A stretch of DNA of 59,282 bases from Dehalococcoidia bacterium (GCA_003599735.1 QZJI01000040.1:1-59282); one strand, 5' to 3'; shown: positions 8,787-18,041, counted from the stretch's first letter. The notes: generated by a model not told the origin, from the letters alone. Program-made: numbers and translations.

Positions 8787-10057
8787 ACGACGCCTATTTC
8801 GCTCAAGAAGTCACCGAGCTCGGTTACTCCTCGGCGAACGACATCAATGTAAGGCGTTACGTCCCCCACTTGCGCAGCACTGATTGAAGATCCAGCCCAA
8901 GACTTCACACCGACCTCACTCATCGCCGCTACAGCGATAGCGGCTGAGCGCACGTCGTCGTACAGGGCATGATTCTTGTCCTTTAACGAGAGCTGCTCAT
9001 AGAGGTAGTACGTCCCGTCGGGGAGTGACGCCGTGTTGAAGGAGGCTCGCCTGATGAGGCAGGGCAGACATCTACCACAATGACGGTATCCGTTCCGGGC
9101 GAATCGGCCGCAGCTCGTGCTCGATGCAGCAAGCTGGCGCAGGAGCGCTTGGTCGGTGCAGTTCGCGAGCATCTCACCCTTGGTCGTGAACTGGTACGGA
9201 TTCTCGAGCGACACGCGTATCCCACTCGCGTCGAGAATTCGCTGGAGGAGCCCAATGAAGAACGGATGGGTCGTCCTCGTACTCAGAGCACCTAGCCTTC
9301 CGCCCGTGAGCGGCGGGTTCAGAGAGATGAAGCCGTTTTCGCAAACGTACATCGTTACCGAGTCCCCGGTGGCATAGCGTTCCAGCGAGGTGGCCGCAGC
9401 AACTCCATACGCGAAGAAAGCGATGGAGCGAGCGCGTTGCGAGCGCTCATTCTCACCAGGGCAGTTTGCGTTGTGGTTCAGCTGTAAGTGGCGCAAGCCC
9501 GCCCCTACTTCGCTCGCGAATCGTTGCTGTGTTCCCTTGTCACCCCGGGATGTTTGACTCACCGCCCATGGCCGGCTGCCGCGGGAAACGAGATCGATTG
9601 CACCAATTAGGCTGTCGAGGCCACCAGAGAGCAGGACAACACAGTCCTCGGCAGGACGGACCAGTTCCTTTGGCGAGGGCATCGGTGATGGATCGTGAAT
9701 GAAGGAGACTGTCCACCTGTCGGTAGTCAAGAAGCGCAGAGCTTGCTCAAGTATGCCGCTCTGAGTTTCCCAGAACTCAGGCTCGCTCACGGCTACGTGC
9801 AGGTCTATCTCCCGTGTCCAGCCATCAGGACTCTTTGAGCGCGACACTCCGACATCACTGGCAACAACCGACAGTGCAATCGATAAGAAATCGAGTGCCC
9901 GTGTCGAAGGTTGATACCCTGACCGGTGGATTGAGTTGCGCAATGTGGCGCCGACCGATCCTCTTCCGGCGACAGTTGCAGAGCCGAAGAGCGTTATCCC
10001 GAGATCGGGATTGGCAGCGGCGAAGTCATACGTGTCCCGGGCGCAGACGACCTTCAT
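8783..10057 (-). CDS. qatC: QatC: QueC-like PP-loop enzyme
   Basis: A 424-aa protein with a PP-loop ATP-pyrophosphatase motif LLSGGLDSLIG (about 142-152) and a C-terminal four-cysteine zinc site (SCGRF, then HCGRCLPC, near 316-332), both typical of QueC, which makes 7-cyano-7-deazaguanine (preQ0). It is much longer than housekeeping QueC (about 230 aa), with an extra N-terminal region of about 130 residues, as in Qat-system QatC. The ATG overlaps the qatB stop by ATGA. QueC-like proteins in defence are thought to modify a protein or nucleic-acid target; deazapurine chemistry here is inference. Confidence 0.9.
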   Translation of the reverse strand: MKVVCARDTYDFAAANPDLGITLFGSATVAGRGSVGATLRNSIHRSGYQPSTRALDFLSIALSVVASDVGVSRSKSPDGWTREIDLHVAVSEPEFWETQSGILEQALRFLTTDRWTVSFIHDPSPMPSPKELVRPAEDCVVLLSGGLDSLIGAIDLVSRGSRPWAVSQTSRGDKGTQQRFASEVGAGLRHLQLNHNANCPGENERSQRARSIAFFAYGVAAATSLERYATGDSVTMYVCENGFISLNPPLTGGRLGALSTRTTHPFFIGLLQRILDASGIRVSLENPYQFTTKGEMLANCTDQALLRQLAASSTSCGRFARNGYRHCGRCLPCLIRRASFNTASLPDGTYYLYEQLSLKDKNHALYDDVRSAAIAVAAMSEVGVKSWAGSSISAAQVGDVTPYIDVVRRGVTELGDFLSEIGVV

Positions 10058-10866
10058 TGAAGGTACTCCTCAAATACTTCGAAGGTCCGCTGAAGCGCCT
10101 GGAGCGCCAGCTCCGAGATACGTCGTGAATTCATTTGACTGCCGACTGCCCTCAGTCCACGGAGGCTCGCTGAGACAGTCTCCTTGATGTAGTCGCGGAT
10201 TTCCCGGCGTCGAGCGAGCGCAACGAGTGCGGTGGGAGCCCGTTGCTGTAGCGTCCTTCCCAAGTCGAGTTCGAATCGCGCAAAGACGTCGAACGCAAGA
10301 TAACGCTCCACTGCGAAGAACCGTTCTTCCTCGGACAGGCGAAGTAGATCGGCGCTCGGAAACCGGTCCAGCAGCTCTACGAACGCTTCTTTGATAGACA
10401 GCCGGGATGCCTCTGCATCTTGCGAGCCGTCCATCGGGCGCACTGCTTCGACAATGGAGTCGATGACTTCGTCGGCTGAGGCCCCTTCTCCCACGAGCAG
10501 GTCAACGAGCGACTCTTGGGCAACTCCCTCCCGAGAGAGCGTCTCGTAGAGCCGACCCGCTGTGCGGGCCGTACCTCCCATTCGCAACGCCGCCGTCTGC
10601 GAGCCGCCGTAGCCGCGACGGACGTAGTAGCCCAACGCTCGGCGCATCGCGCCGCCTCCGCCGCCACGGGCGAAGCCGCCAAGGCTAGTACGAGCGGCTC
10701 CGAAGCGATTCGGGAAGGCGATAGGTGGAGGTGGGACGGGAGATGATGGCTCGGGAGGTTGGTCGCCATCGTCTGGCTGATCGTCAGGCGGGATCAGTGG
10801 CGGAACCCAAGGGGGAATGAGCGGGACGCCGGACGCCGGACCACTGCTAGACCTTGAGGTACCCAC
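10054..10866 (-). CDS. qatB: QatB: Qat system protein with proline-rich N-terminus
   Basis: A 270-aa protein. The N-terminus (about 1-50) is Pro/Ser rich and disordered (MGTSRSSSGPASG, then PP repeats). A Gly-rich stretch with RGGGGG follows near 68-73, and the remainder is helical. There is no recognised enzyme motif. The GTG start lies 20 nt inside the qatA 3' end, with a purine-rich AGGAGCGGAAGAAG ahead of it. Size, position between the KAP ATPase and QueC-like genes, and the MGTS-type N-terminus fit QatB. QatB-C interaction has been reported for other Qat systems; no biochemical role can be read from this sequence. Confidence 0.82.
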   Translation of the reverse strand: MGTSRSSSGPASGVPLIPPWVPPLIPPDDQPDDGDQPPEPSSPVPPPPIAFPNRFGAARTSLGGFARGGGGGAMRRALGYYVRRGYGGSQTAALRMGGTARTAGRLYETLSREGVAQESLVDLLVGEGASADEVIDSIVEAVRPMDGSQDAEASRLSIKEAFVELLDRFPSADLLRLSEEERFFAVERYLAFDVFARFELDLGRTLQQRAPTALVALARRREIRDYIKETVSASLRGLRAVGSQMNSRRISELALQALQRTFEVFEEYLQ

Positions 10867-12715
10867 TCTTCTTCCGCTCCTGAGTAATCGCTGCCTTCAC
10901 CGGAGCAGGCGTGTCGGCAGTCCCGTACCACGCCTCGAATACTTCACCCGACCAGAGTTGATCACCGATCTTCGGCACAACACTCGGCCGAAGTTGGGCA
11001 GCTGGACGATCCTTGAGGAAGGCGGAGAGCCGAGCACCTTGCGCCGGATCGGCATTCGCAACAGCGAGTGCGGCAGTCAGAATCGGCGGAGCGCCCCACT
11101 CCTGGACTTGCCGCGCTCTTTCCAGAATCCGATCCATGACGATCGTGAGTTCTCGTCGCGCGAGTTGAGTCAGCCGAACGTGCAAGCCATCGGCCATGTC
11201 GGGGTACTCAAGAACCGCGGAGAGGATCTCAGCACCATCCGAAGACAAGCGATCCTCGGGCGTAATAAGCGGTGCATGCTCGCGACTGACATACAGCGCG
11301 CCACGCAGATCCTGATCCGCCAAGTGAGGTGCCACCGCCAGCCACTCGCGGATAAACGCGGAGTTCCAAGGCTCATCAAGATCGACCTCCGCGCCATTCG
11401 CTGCGGATTCCTCCCAGGGGCTTAAGAACTGCGGCCTGCCAGCTTCATCGTTATTTACTGCATGCGTGAGCGCGACGTATGCCGCGGGATCTGCACATCG
11501 TTCAAAAAGGAGAAGCTTTGCCAGAACGGCTTCATCGACACCTACTCCGTTGGCCCTGGAGATGGCCATTCGAATCGAGAGCGCGTTGAGGAAGCGCTTG
11601 ATCAGTCGCGGGTTACCAGCAATTTGGGACGTAGTCGTCATTAGCGGAGCGAGCCGGTCAGCGGTGTCGAATCTGGCTACGAGCTCGCTGGGGAAGTCCG
11701 ATTGGATCGTCTGCATGAATGCACGATCGACACGTCGACCGCGCCACGTTTGAGCAAGCTGGTCGCAGACTCTTGCCCTGATGCTTTCCTTCTCTTCTGG
11801 AGCGAGCGAGCTGTTCTCCACGAAGAGAAGCATCATGTAGGCGCGCACCTCCTGAGTGCCAAGCGGCGGCACGCGAATCGGCACCTGAATGAGCTTGTCG
11901 AAATAGCTAGTGACGAGGGTCTCGTCCACTCCGTCAAAATGACGCCGGACCGCGTGCTTGATCATCGTGTCATCGGCAGCGATGACGAAAGCGGTGTCCT
12001 TAAGAAACAGAAACAAGCGGATAGCTTCGAGCGTGGAAATCGTGGTCGGAGGAAGGCATCGATCAAGATCGTCGATGAGTACGACCAACCTCACATTCAT
12101 CTCACGAAGGGTTTCCTCGAAGCACTCTCGAATCGCGTGGATCTCTTGCGGTGGAGAGCCACCGGACTTTGTCTGAATGACGGAGCGAGCTTCTTCGCTG
12201 AGATTACCGAGAGCGTTGGAGACGTCGCCGACTGCCTTCGAGTCGACATTCTTGTCCAAGAGTTGTGATCCGGACCGATACACCTCGCCTATGAGTCCAA
12301 TCGGTGGGAGACCAAGCGCCATTGAAGCCACGGAGCCGCCAACGAGTTTTGCGGCGCGCAACCAATCAACTCGGCCGAGAAGCTCCTTTGCACGATCAGC
12401 CCCCGTCTTCCGTCGTTCGGCCTCGCTAGCAAGCGCCGTTGCGATCACTTCTAGCAGCGCTGCACGCGCATCGTCGTAGCCTTGATAGAGCCACGCGTTG
12501 AACTCGACAAATACGAAGTTCTCGGCATCGGCATCAGGTCGCTGAGTGAACGAACGACGGATCAACTTGATCATGGAGGACTTCCCCACCCCCCATGCGC
12601 CTGACACACCGATCGATATCGGCCTACCATCGGCCTGAACAATGATCTCTGCGACCGTGTTGGCGACCCCTGAGAAGTTCAGGAAGTCGTTCTCAGTCTC
12701 GTTGTCCGCCCACAT
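10847..12715 (-). CDS. qatA: QatA: KAP-family P-loop NTPase
   Basis: A 622-aa KAP NTPase: Walker A GAWGVGKSS (39-47), Walker B VVLIDDLDRC (211-220), and an insert near 120-145 with two weakly hydrophobic helices (GGSVASMALGLPPIGLIG) that could be membrane-associated, a KAP feature. The ATG at 12715 is chosen because GAGGGAACA precedes it; the frame extends 14 codons further without a better site. It heads qatABCD, all genes overlapping, so one transcript is likely from the 116-nt gap shared with the divergent coiled-coil gene. In Qat systems this ATPase is essential for protection. Confidence 0.88.
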   Translation of the reverse strand: MWADNETENDFLNFSGVANTVAEIIVQADGRPISIGVSGAWGVGKSSMIKLIRRSFTQRPDADAENFVFVEFNAWLYQGYDDARAALLEVIATALASEAERRKTGADRAKELLGRVDWLRAAKLVGGSVASMALGLPPIGLIGEVYRSGSQLLDKNVDSKAVGDVSNALGNLSEEARSVIQTKSGGSPPQEIHAIRECFEETLREMNVRLVVLIDDLDRCLPPTTISTLEAIRLFLFLKDTAFVIAADDTMIKHAVRRHFDGVDETLVTSYFDKLIQVPIRVPPLGTQEVRAYMMLLFVENSSLAPEEKESIRARVCDQLAQTWRGRRVDRAFMQTIQSDFPSELVARFDTADRLAPLMTTTSQIAGNPRLIKRFLNALSIRMAISRANGVGVDEAVLAKLLLFERCADPAAYVALTHAVNNDEAGRPQFLSPWEESAANGAEVDLDEPWNSAFIREWLAVAPHLADQDLRGALYVSREHAPLITPEDRLSSDGAEILSAVLEYPDMADGLHVRLTQLARRELTIVMDRILERARQVQEWGAPPILTAALAVANADPAQGARLSAFLKDRPAAQLRPSVVPKIGDQLWSGEVFEAWYGTADTPAPVKAAITQERKKSGYLKV

Positions 12716-12831
12716 TGTTCCCTCAACCTTCGGCCGGAAAGTAGCAGATTCTCGCACGGGGAAGGGACATCCGCTTCCCGAGCACGGCTCGCGCGGGTCT
12801 CAAGAATCGCGCTGTAGGTGGCAGGGCACGA

Positions 12832-13938
12832 ATGCCAAGACACAAGCAAGATGCTTCGCTCCGAAGCGATGACGGGCTGATGTGGAAACCGAGACCTGGT
12901 GCGACGGCATCAGGGGACGAATTCATCGCGGCGAGGGCACTCTTCGCGAGCCTCCACGAAGAGGCGCTGTGGAACCCATGGGTGCTTGACGATCGCGCTT
13001 CAGAGATCGAGCAGGCGAAGGCGGTCATGGAGCAGTGGACGCGCGCCGAGCCCAGGCTCAAGCAAATGACGCGCAAGGAACTGAAGCAGCTATTGGCGCG
13101 CGAGCGCGAAGAGTTCGCTGCTCAGCAGACGGAAGCGAACAGCCGACGCGAGATCCGGCGAGCACTGTACGACCCACAGCGCGATCAAGCGCGTCTTGCC
13201 CTTTTGGAACAAGAGGCGTGGTTGACGATGCAGCAGTGCGACCGCCAGCAACTGCTCGATGGAACGGGCTTCCCCGCGATGCAGGCCGATCGACGCGCGA
13301 TCGCGGTGAAAGAATGCGACACCGCGATCGCCCGGATTCGGCCCCTCGTTGACCGGACGCGTGCCGAGATCGGAGATCCTGAGACCGTCATTGATCAACA
13401 GGGTTGGCTGCCGGCCGAGCGCCGCGAGCGTTCCCTTTCGCGATTCTCCTGGGAGCGACGAGAGGCGATCCGGCAGTTGCGTGTTGAAGTGGTCGCGCTC
13501 GAAGGAGCCTTCCCGGACATCCGCGGGCGGAAGGAACGAGCGGACGCGCGGCGAGCGCTCGCCGAACAGCAGGCACGACTGGATGAGTGGGTCGCCATTC
13601 CGGCACTCACCTCCGAGCAAATGTGCTCCGAGTGTCAGCGGCCTGCAGCGTGGCACCTCACCGGTCTGCTCACTGCGATCGGCTGGCAAGCGCCTTGCTT
13701 GGCGTGGCCCTACTGGAGTGATCGAATCCGCCAGGCTCGAGAAATGCTGCTGGATAGAGCGAGGCGTTCAGATCCTATCGAGGCTCCGCGGGCGCGGCCG
13801 CAGCCGCTTGCTAAGGTCCCTTCGGGCATCCCCATCAGCGAAGTCGTGTCCATGTTGACCGAGTTACAGGCACAGCACCCTGACGCCGAAGTGCGACGAG
13901 CAAAAGATAACGGCTGGGAGTTGTGGTCCAGCGATTGA
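12832..13938 (+). CDS. unrecognised coiled-coil protein with CxxC motif
   Basis: A 368-aa, very charged protein (Arg/Glu/Gln rich) with heptad-like helices over about residues 55-245. A single Cys pair, MCSECQRPAAWH (about 263-274), is followed by Trp-rich GWQAPCLAWPYWSD. The C-terminus ends in a short ordered segment, EVVSMLTELQAQHPDAEVRR. I recognise no family. The layout (helical stalk, then a zinc-ribbon-like knob with Cys/His) resembles DNA-binding or scaffold proteins, but this is speculation. It is divergent from qatA (116-nt gap) and precedes the AbiE modules, so it is probably an island accessory gene. Coding is supported by length and uninterrupted frame. Confidence 0.7.
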   Translation: MPRHKQDASLRSDDGLMWKPRPGATASGDEFIAARALFASLHEEALWNPWVLDDRASEIEQAKAVMEQWTRAEPRLKQMTRKELKQLLAREREEFAAQQTEANSRREIRRALYDPQRDQARLALLEQEAWLTMQQCDRQQLLDGTGFPAMQADRRAIAVKECDTAIARIRPLVDRTRAEIGDPETVIDQQGWLPAERRERSLSRFSWERREAIRQLRVEVVALEGAFPDIRGRKERADARRALAEQQARLDEWVAIPALTSEQMCSECQRPAAWHLTGLLTAIGWQAPCLAWPYWSDRIRQAREMLLDRARRSDPIEAPRARPQPLAKVPSGIPISEVVSMLTELQAQHPDAEVRRAKDNGWELWSSD

Positions 13939-14117
13939 GCAATCGGTCGCCAAACAGGTTGCCCAGATATCGGGACACATTCACCGCGCGAAACACGGTG
14001 AATAGAGTCCCATGCGGCAAAACGCCCAATGCGTCTCCAACTCGAGCGGGCCCGGTCAGGAACGGAAATGCGGCTCCTCGCGAAATGAAACCCTGATCTC
14101 TGCTCGCCCAGTGCTCA

Positions 14118-14185
14118 TCCGGGTTCATAGTCACGTATTGTGTATCTTCAAACCCGGAAGTAAGCTGATGGAGCATAGATCCGGG
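14118..14185. promoter_or_regulatory. iterated TCCGGG half-sites upstream of abiEi-1
   Basis: TCCGGGTT (14118-14125) and AACCCGGA (14151-14158) form a perfect 8-nt inverted repeat. A third half-site, TCCGGGAT, lies at 14180-14187, about 10 nt before the abiEi start. AbiEi antitoxins autorepress by binding inverted repeats in their promoters, so this is a plausible operator. Binding is inference. Confidence 0.5.
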
Positions 14186-14196
14186 ATTGAAATAAC

Positions 14197-15084
14197 GTGG
14201 ATTCAATTTCTGCCCGCAGCAGCGTGGGAATCGACCGCCGGATCCCAACCTGGGCCGCTGGAGTGCTGGCGCGCCTCGCCCAGGATCGGCCCACGGTACT
14301 TACGCGCGCCGACATCGGGAAATACCTCGCGGAGGTGGCATCAGACCGCGATGTCGAGCGCACGATCCACGAGCTTCAGCGGTTGGGGTGGATTGCCCCT
14401 CTCCGCCTGAAAGGCGTTTGGGCGTACCTCCCGCCGGGTGAGGCCGAAGTTATCGATCCCTACATCGACCTCCGGGCTTGGCGGGCAAGAAATCCCACGG
14501 CGACGTTTGCATTGGCAGGGGAAGCCGCGGCGTGGCACCTCGGTTACCTCGCCCGCGCCTTTGACGGAGCGGTCTCCGTCTGGGTGCCGGTTGGAACACG
14601 AATACCGCATGGGTTACGGACTCATGTGTCCGTGGTGACGCTCGGCTGGGGGGCTGACCTGGCGCAGCGTCTCGGCCCATCTTCCGCTCTGCTGCACCGC
14701 CGCCACCTCGACCTCACTGCTTGGGCGAGTGGACTACCGGCATTCGGGCCGGACGCGCTCGTTGTCCAGCTCGCCGGTCGCCCCGCGTCATTCCGTGCAT
14801 GGGCTGACCTCGTACCGAATCTCAGCCGGCTCGTCGCGGACTGTGATCCCGTACGGCTACCGGAGCTGCTGGCAGGACATTCAGCGGCTACGTGGCAACG
14901 AGCAGCGTACTTGGTGCATCGTGGCGGTGGTGACGATCTCGCCGCCGTATTGCTTGCGGGGCGGCCGCCCGGAAAGATGCAGCACGTAGCGATAGGCGCC
15001 GGCGATAACGCGGATTGGTCTCGAGAGTTCGGGGTCTCTGACCGGCTCGTTGCGCCGCTGCAGCGCGTCCTTGGGAAAGCCTAA
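14197..15084 (+). CDS. abiEi: AbiEi-like type IV antitoxin (module 1)
   Basis: A 295-aa protein. The N-terminal winged-helix-like part (about 10-75: LTRADIGKYL, then ERTIHELQRLGWI, then GVWAYLPPG) is followed by an AbiEi C-terminal region (FALAGEAAAWHLGYL near 105-119). AbiEi proteins are DNA-binding antitoxins that repress their operon and counter the AbiEii nucleotidyltransferase. The GTG start has a weak ribosome site, and a leaderless message is possible. The next gene, 10 nt downstream, is AbiEii, the expected partner. Assignment rests on fold features plus the partner. Confidence 0.75.
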   Translation: MDSISARSSVGIDRRIPTWAAGVLARLAQDRPTVLTRADIGKYLAEVASDRDVERTIHELQRLGWIAPLRLKGVWAYLPPGEAEVIDPYIDLRAWRARNPTATFALAGEAAAWHLGYLARAFDGAVSVWVPVGTRIPHGLRTHVSVVTLGWGADLAQRLGPSSALLHRRHLDLTAWASGLPAFGPDALVVQLAGRPASFRAWADLVPNLSRLVADCDPVRLPELLAGHSAATWQRAAYLVHRGGGDDLAAVLLAGRPPGKMQHVAIGAGDNADWSREFGVSDRLVAPLQRVLGKA

Positions 15085-15094
15085 TGCGACGGCG

Positions 15095-15973
15095 ATGCTA
15101 ACCCGAGCGCTTGTCGGTCTTCACGGTGCTGGTCGTGCCGACACCTACGGCGCGGCCTTACTCGACGTCGCTCAGGACCACCTGCTGTGGCTTCTTGACC
15201 AACTCGGCATGTTTGACGGCGCGCTCGTACTCAAGGGGGGCACCAGCCTACGAAAATGCCGCATCGGCAGTGCCGGGCGCTTCTCGACCGATCTCGATTT
15301 CGTTGCGCCGGACGACGGCGTCGTGCTCGACGTGTGTGCGGCGATCAACGGCGCGGCGGTATCCGGCTTCAACTTCGGACTCACTGCGACACGCGGCGAC
15401 GGTCGACACTGGACGTTGACCGTGCACCAGGACGATCTCGGTAGCCCTGATGTCGCTGCGTCAGTCGAGTTCGCACGTCGACCGCTCATCCTGCCACCGG
15501 AACGGTTGCCGTTTGTGCCAGTGCCCGTGCATCGCTCGTATGACGTGACCTTGCCGACGCTTCCGGTGATCGCCGAGGCGGAGGCGTGCGCCGAGAAGCT
15601 GGCGCGTTACAGACGAACTGCACTCGGCCGTGATGTCTACGACCTCGCCCAGTTCGCCAGACGCCCGATGAACGAACAACTCGTACGCAGAGTCTGGGTG
15701 TTGAAAGTGTGGGGCGACGTCGTTGACGACGGGCGAGGTGAAGGACCGCTGGCCCCGGAAGGCGTTCTGACACCGCATCGTGCCGGCGACTTCGCGCCGG
15801 AGTCCATCGGCAAGCTCACGCAGCCAGTCGACGTCGTCGAGTGGGAGAGGCGCGTTCGCGCGCGGTTTGGCTTCCTCGCCAACATGGATGACGACGAACG
15901 GCGTTGGGCAGCATGCGATCCACGCGACCGTGGGGCCGTGCAGGCAGCAATCGAGGCCGGTGGCTTCCTCTAG
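15095..15973 (+). CDS. abiEii: AbiEii nucleotidyltransferase toxin (module 1)
   Basis: A 292-aa nucleotidyltransferase with the family motifs LKGGTSLRK (about 47-55) and STDLDF (about 64-69). These supply the GG-T/S and metal-binding Asp residues of the DUF1814/AbiEii fold. A conserved EACAEKLARYRR follows near 167-178. The first in-frame ATG after the AbiEi stop is 15095. AbiEii toxins transfer nucleotides, probably to tRNA, and cause reversible growth arrest. It pairs with the preceding AbiEi. Confidence 0.86.
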   Translation: MLTRALVGLHGAGRADTYGAALLDVAQDHLLWLLDQLGMFDGALVLKGGTSLRKCRIGSAGRFSTDLDFVAPDDGVVLDVCAAINGAAVSGFNFGLTATRGDGRHWTLTVHQDDLGSPDVAASVEFARRPLILPPERLPFVPVPVHRSYDVTLPTLPVIAEAEACAEKLARYRRTALGRDVYDLAQFARRPMNEQLVRRVWVLKVWGDVVDDGRGEGPLAPEGVLTPHRAGDFAPESIGKLTQPVDVVEWERRVRARFGFLANMDDDERRWAACDPRDRGAVQAAIEAGGFL

Positions 15974-16412
15974 CGTTGTCCGTCCTCACGCGCGCGATGA
16001 TCGACATCACTGTCCTAAGCGGCGACCAATCCTGTCCGTTCCACTCTCAATCGTCGTGCTGCTCTGAACTCCGGCGTCCCCACACGGCGTGTCGATCGTC
16101 CTGATAAACGGCACGGCTACGTCGCAGGGCGGGCACGCGGAGTGCAGTCACCCGGGACTGGGTGTCCTTCGAGCCGTACTCCCAAGCCTCGATAGTCTGT
16201 CGGCATCGAATCGTCCCTGGTGGAGCGCTCGGGCGAGCGCGAAGGTGAGGTCATTCCGGTCGGCGGCCGCCTGCTCGGTGTGCTGGAACAGGTCGACGAC
16301 GAACCAATTGGGCGACGGTTCTAGGGAACGCCACCCGCCGCAACAGGAAGCGACGTCCTCCCAGCCTGAAAGTATTGATATGGAACAAGCCTCCATGAAC
16401 CACCGGATTCGG
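15974..16412. other. intergenic region between AbiE modules
   Basis: About 440 nt with no convincing ORF. The only structure I can point to is the promoter/operator element at its right end (16413-16427), listed separately. Confidence 0.5.
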
Positions 16413-16427
16413 TATACTTCGCAGTAT
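16413..16427 (+). promoter_or_regulatory. -10-like box and inverted repeat overlapping abiEi-2 start
   Basis: TATACT (16413-16418) resembles a -10 element only 7 nt before the ATG at 16426, which would give a leaderless mRNA. The same bases form the inverted repeat ATACT-TCGC-AGTAT, which runs into the start codon. This is a compact site for autoregulation by the AbiEi protein; binding is inferred. Confidence 0.45.
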
Positions 16428-17100
16428 GAGTATGCCGCTGAGCCGACTGGTCGACATCGCCGAAAGCCAATGGGGGCTGTTTACACGTCCGCAGGCTGAG
16501 CAAGTCGACGTGGGCTGGACCACGCTTGCCCGCCTGACAAAAACCGGCCTCACTGAGCGCGTCGGGCACGGTGTGTATCGGATCCGGGGTTCGAGCGAAC
16601 CAGACCACCTGGATCTTCGGGTCGCCTGGCTACAACTCGAGCCGACTGCACTGGCATGGGCACGCTTCGAGAATCCCGGGGTTGCAGTGGTTTCGCACAG
16701 CTCGGCAGCGTCGATGTACCAACTCGGAGACCTTCGAGCCGATATCCATGAATTCACGCTCCCGGCGCGCAAGCAGAGCCGCCGTCGAGATGTCCGTCTG
16801 CACCGAGGGAGCGTTCCACCAAACGACTGGACCATGCTCGGTGGACTACCCGTGACGCGAGCCGGGCGGACGATTGGCGATCTCGTCGCGAGCGGGATCG
16901 ACCTAGAGACCGTGGCACGCATCACGGCGGAAGCGGTCGACCGCGTACTGGACTATCCGCGCGTGATCGGCGATCACCTCGCCCCTTCCGCCGCTCGATT
17001 CGGATTTCGTCGAGGCGATGGCAAGGCGCTCTTTGAATACCTGCTCTCAATCGCGGACTACAAGCTGAGGCCAGAACTCACCGCCTCTGACGTCGCATGA
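16426..17100 (+). CDS. abiEi: AbiEi_4-type antitoxin (module 2)
   Basis: A 224-aa protein typical of the shorter AbiEi_4 group: N-terminal winged helix (about 5-55: LVDIAESQWGLFTRPQAEQ, then LARLTKTGLTERVGHGVYRI) and an AbiEi C-terminal domain with AVVSHSSAASMYQLGDL (about 87-103) and VTRAGRTIGDLV near 143-154. It is clearly a different subfamily from module 1. No Shine-Dalgarno is visible; the promoter-like box suggests leaderless expression. It overlaps the toxin gene by ATGA. Confidence 0.85.
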   Translation: MSMPLSRLVDIAESQWGLFTRPQAEQVDVGWTTLARLTKTGLTERVGHGVYRIRGSSEPDHLDLRVAWLQLEPTALAWARFENPGVAVVSHSSAASMYQLGDLRADIHEFTLPARKQSRRRDVRLHRGSVPPNDWTMLGGLPVTRAGRTIGDLVASGIDLETVARITAEAVDRVLDYPRVIGDHLAPSAARFGFRRGDGKALFEYLLSIADYKLRPELTASDVA

Positions 17101-18041
17101 CTGAGGATGCTCGGTATCGCACACCCCAGGCGCTCAACCGGGCCATTACCGATCGGCTCCGCACATTGAGCGCTGAAACGGGACAGCCGCTCCAGGACCT
17201 TCGGCGACAGTTTGCGTACGACCGGTTCTTGAGCCGCGTGTTCACGGCGCAGCCCGAACGCTGGGTGCTCAAGGGGGGCACGGCGATGCTCGCCAGGCTC
17301 GGAGCCTACGCGCGTCACTCTGACGACATCGACCTGTTGAGCCAGACGCAAGGAGTCTCGGAATCTGAAGCTCTGCTCGAAGCCGAACTGGCGCTCCGGC
17401 AGGCCGTGACGACCGACTTGAATGACCAATTTCGCTTCACGCTCGATCCCGGGCGGCGTGTCGCCGATGGCGGTATCGCCCTGCGGGTGACCGTGACCGC
17501 GTTCCTCGGCGTGACCGAGTTCGCGCGTTTCCACGTCGACCTGGTCGTCGGACTACACATGACCGGCTCGCCCGATACGCTCGGCGCGCTGGTTGCCGTC
17601 GATCTTCCGGGACTCGCCAAGGTCAACTATGTCGTCTATCCGATCGTGGACCACATCGCCGATAAGGTCTGTGCCTTCTTCGTAGAGCATCGCCGGCGCG
17701 ACGGTGAATCCATGTCCAGCACCCGCTTCCGTGACCTCGTCGATCTCGTGCTCTTCGCTCACAACGCCGCACCAGCTGCTGGCGACCTTCGGCATGCTCT
17801 GCAAAGCGAGCGGGCACGACGGAATCTGGTCTTGCCGACGACGTTCCCAACCCCCGCTGCGCCTGGCTGGAGGCAGGGTTACCAGACTGCGGCGCGGGAC
17901 GCGCGGGACATCGAGGAGACTGACCTGGACCGAGGCCTCGAGACCGCGAGGCGGTTCATCGATCCAGTCCTCAGTGGCACCGCCACTGGCGTCTGGGACC
18001 CCGATTCGTTGGAATGGGTCGGAGACACGATGGGTCGATGA
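17097..18041 (+). CDS. abiEii: AbiEii nucleotidyltransferase toxin (module 2)
   Basis: A 314-aa DUF1814 nucleotidyltransferase: VLKGGTAMLARL (about 57-68) and RHSDDIDLL (72-80) provide the GG-T and DxD catalytic motifs. KVNYVVYPIVDHIADKVCAFF (about 174-194) matches the conserved helix with Lys. The start overlaps the antitoxin stop. Module 2 is more canonical than module 1. A 51-aa ORF follows 32 nt downstream and may belong to the operon. Confidence 0.9.
   Translation: MTEDARYRTPQALNRAITDRLRTLSAETGQPLQDLRRQFAYDRFLSRVFTAQPERWVLKGGTAMLARLGAYARHSDDIDLLSQTQGVSESEALLEAELALRQAVTTDLNDQFRFTLDPGRRVADGGIALRVTVTAFLGVTEFARFHVDLVVGLHMTGSPDTLGALVAVDLPGLAKVNYVVYPIVDHIADKVCAFFVEHRRRDGESMSSTRFRDLVDLVLFAHNAAPAAGDLRHALQSERARRNLVLPTTFPTPAAPGWRQGYQTAARDARDIEETDLDRGLETARRFIDPVLSGTATGVWDPDSLEWVGDTMGR

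Noticed and set aside
13835..14248. Minus-strand ORF of 137 codons overlapping the coiled-coil gene end
   Set aside because: It overlaps the 3' end of a longer supported gene, has no good ribosome site and uses third positions without the usual GC bias.
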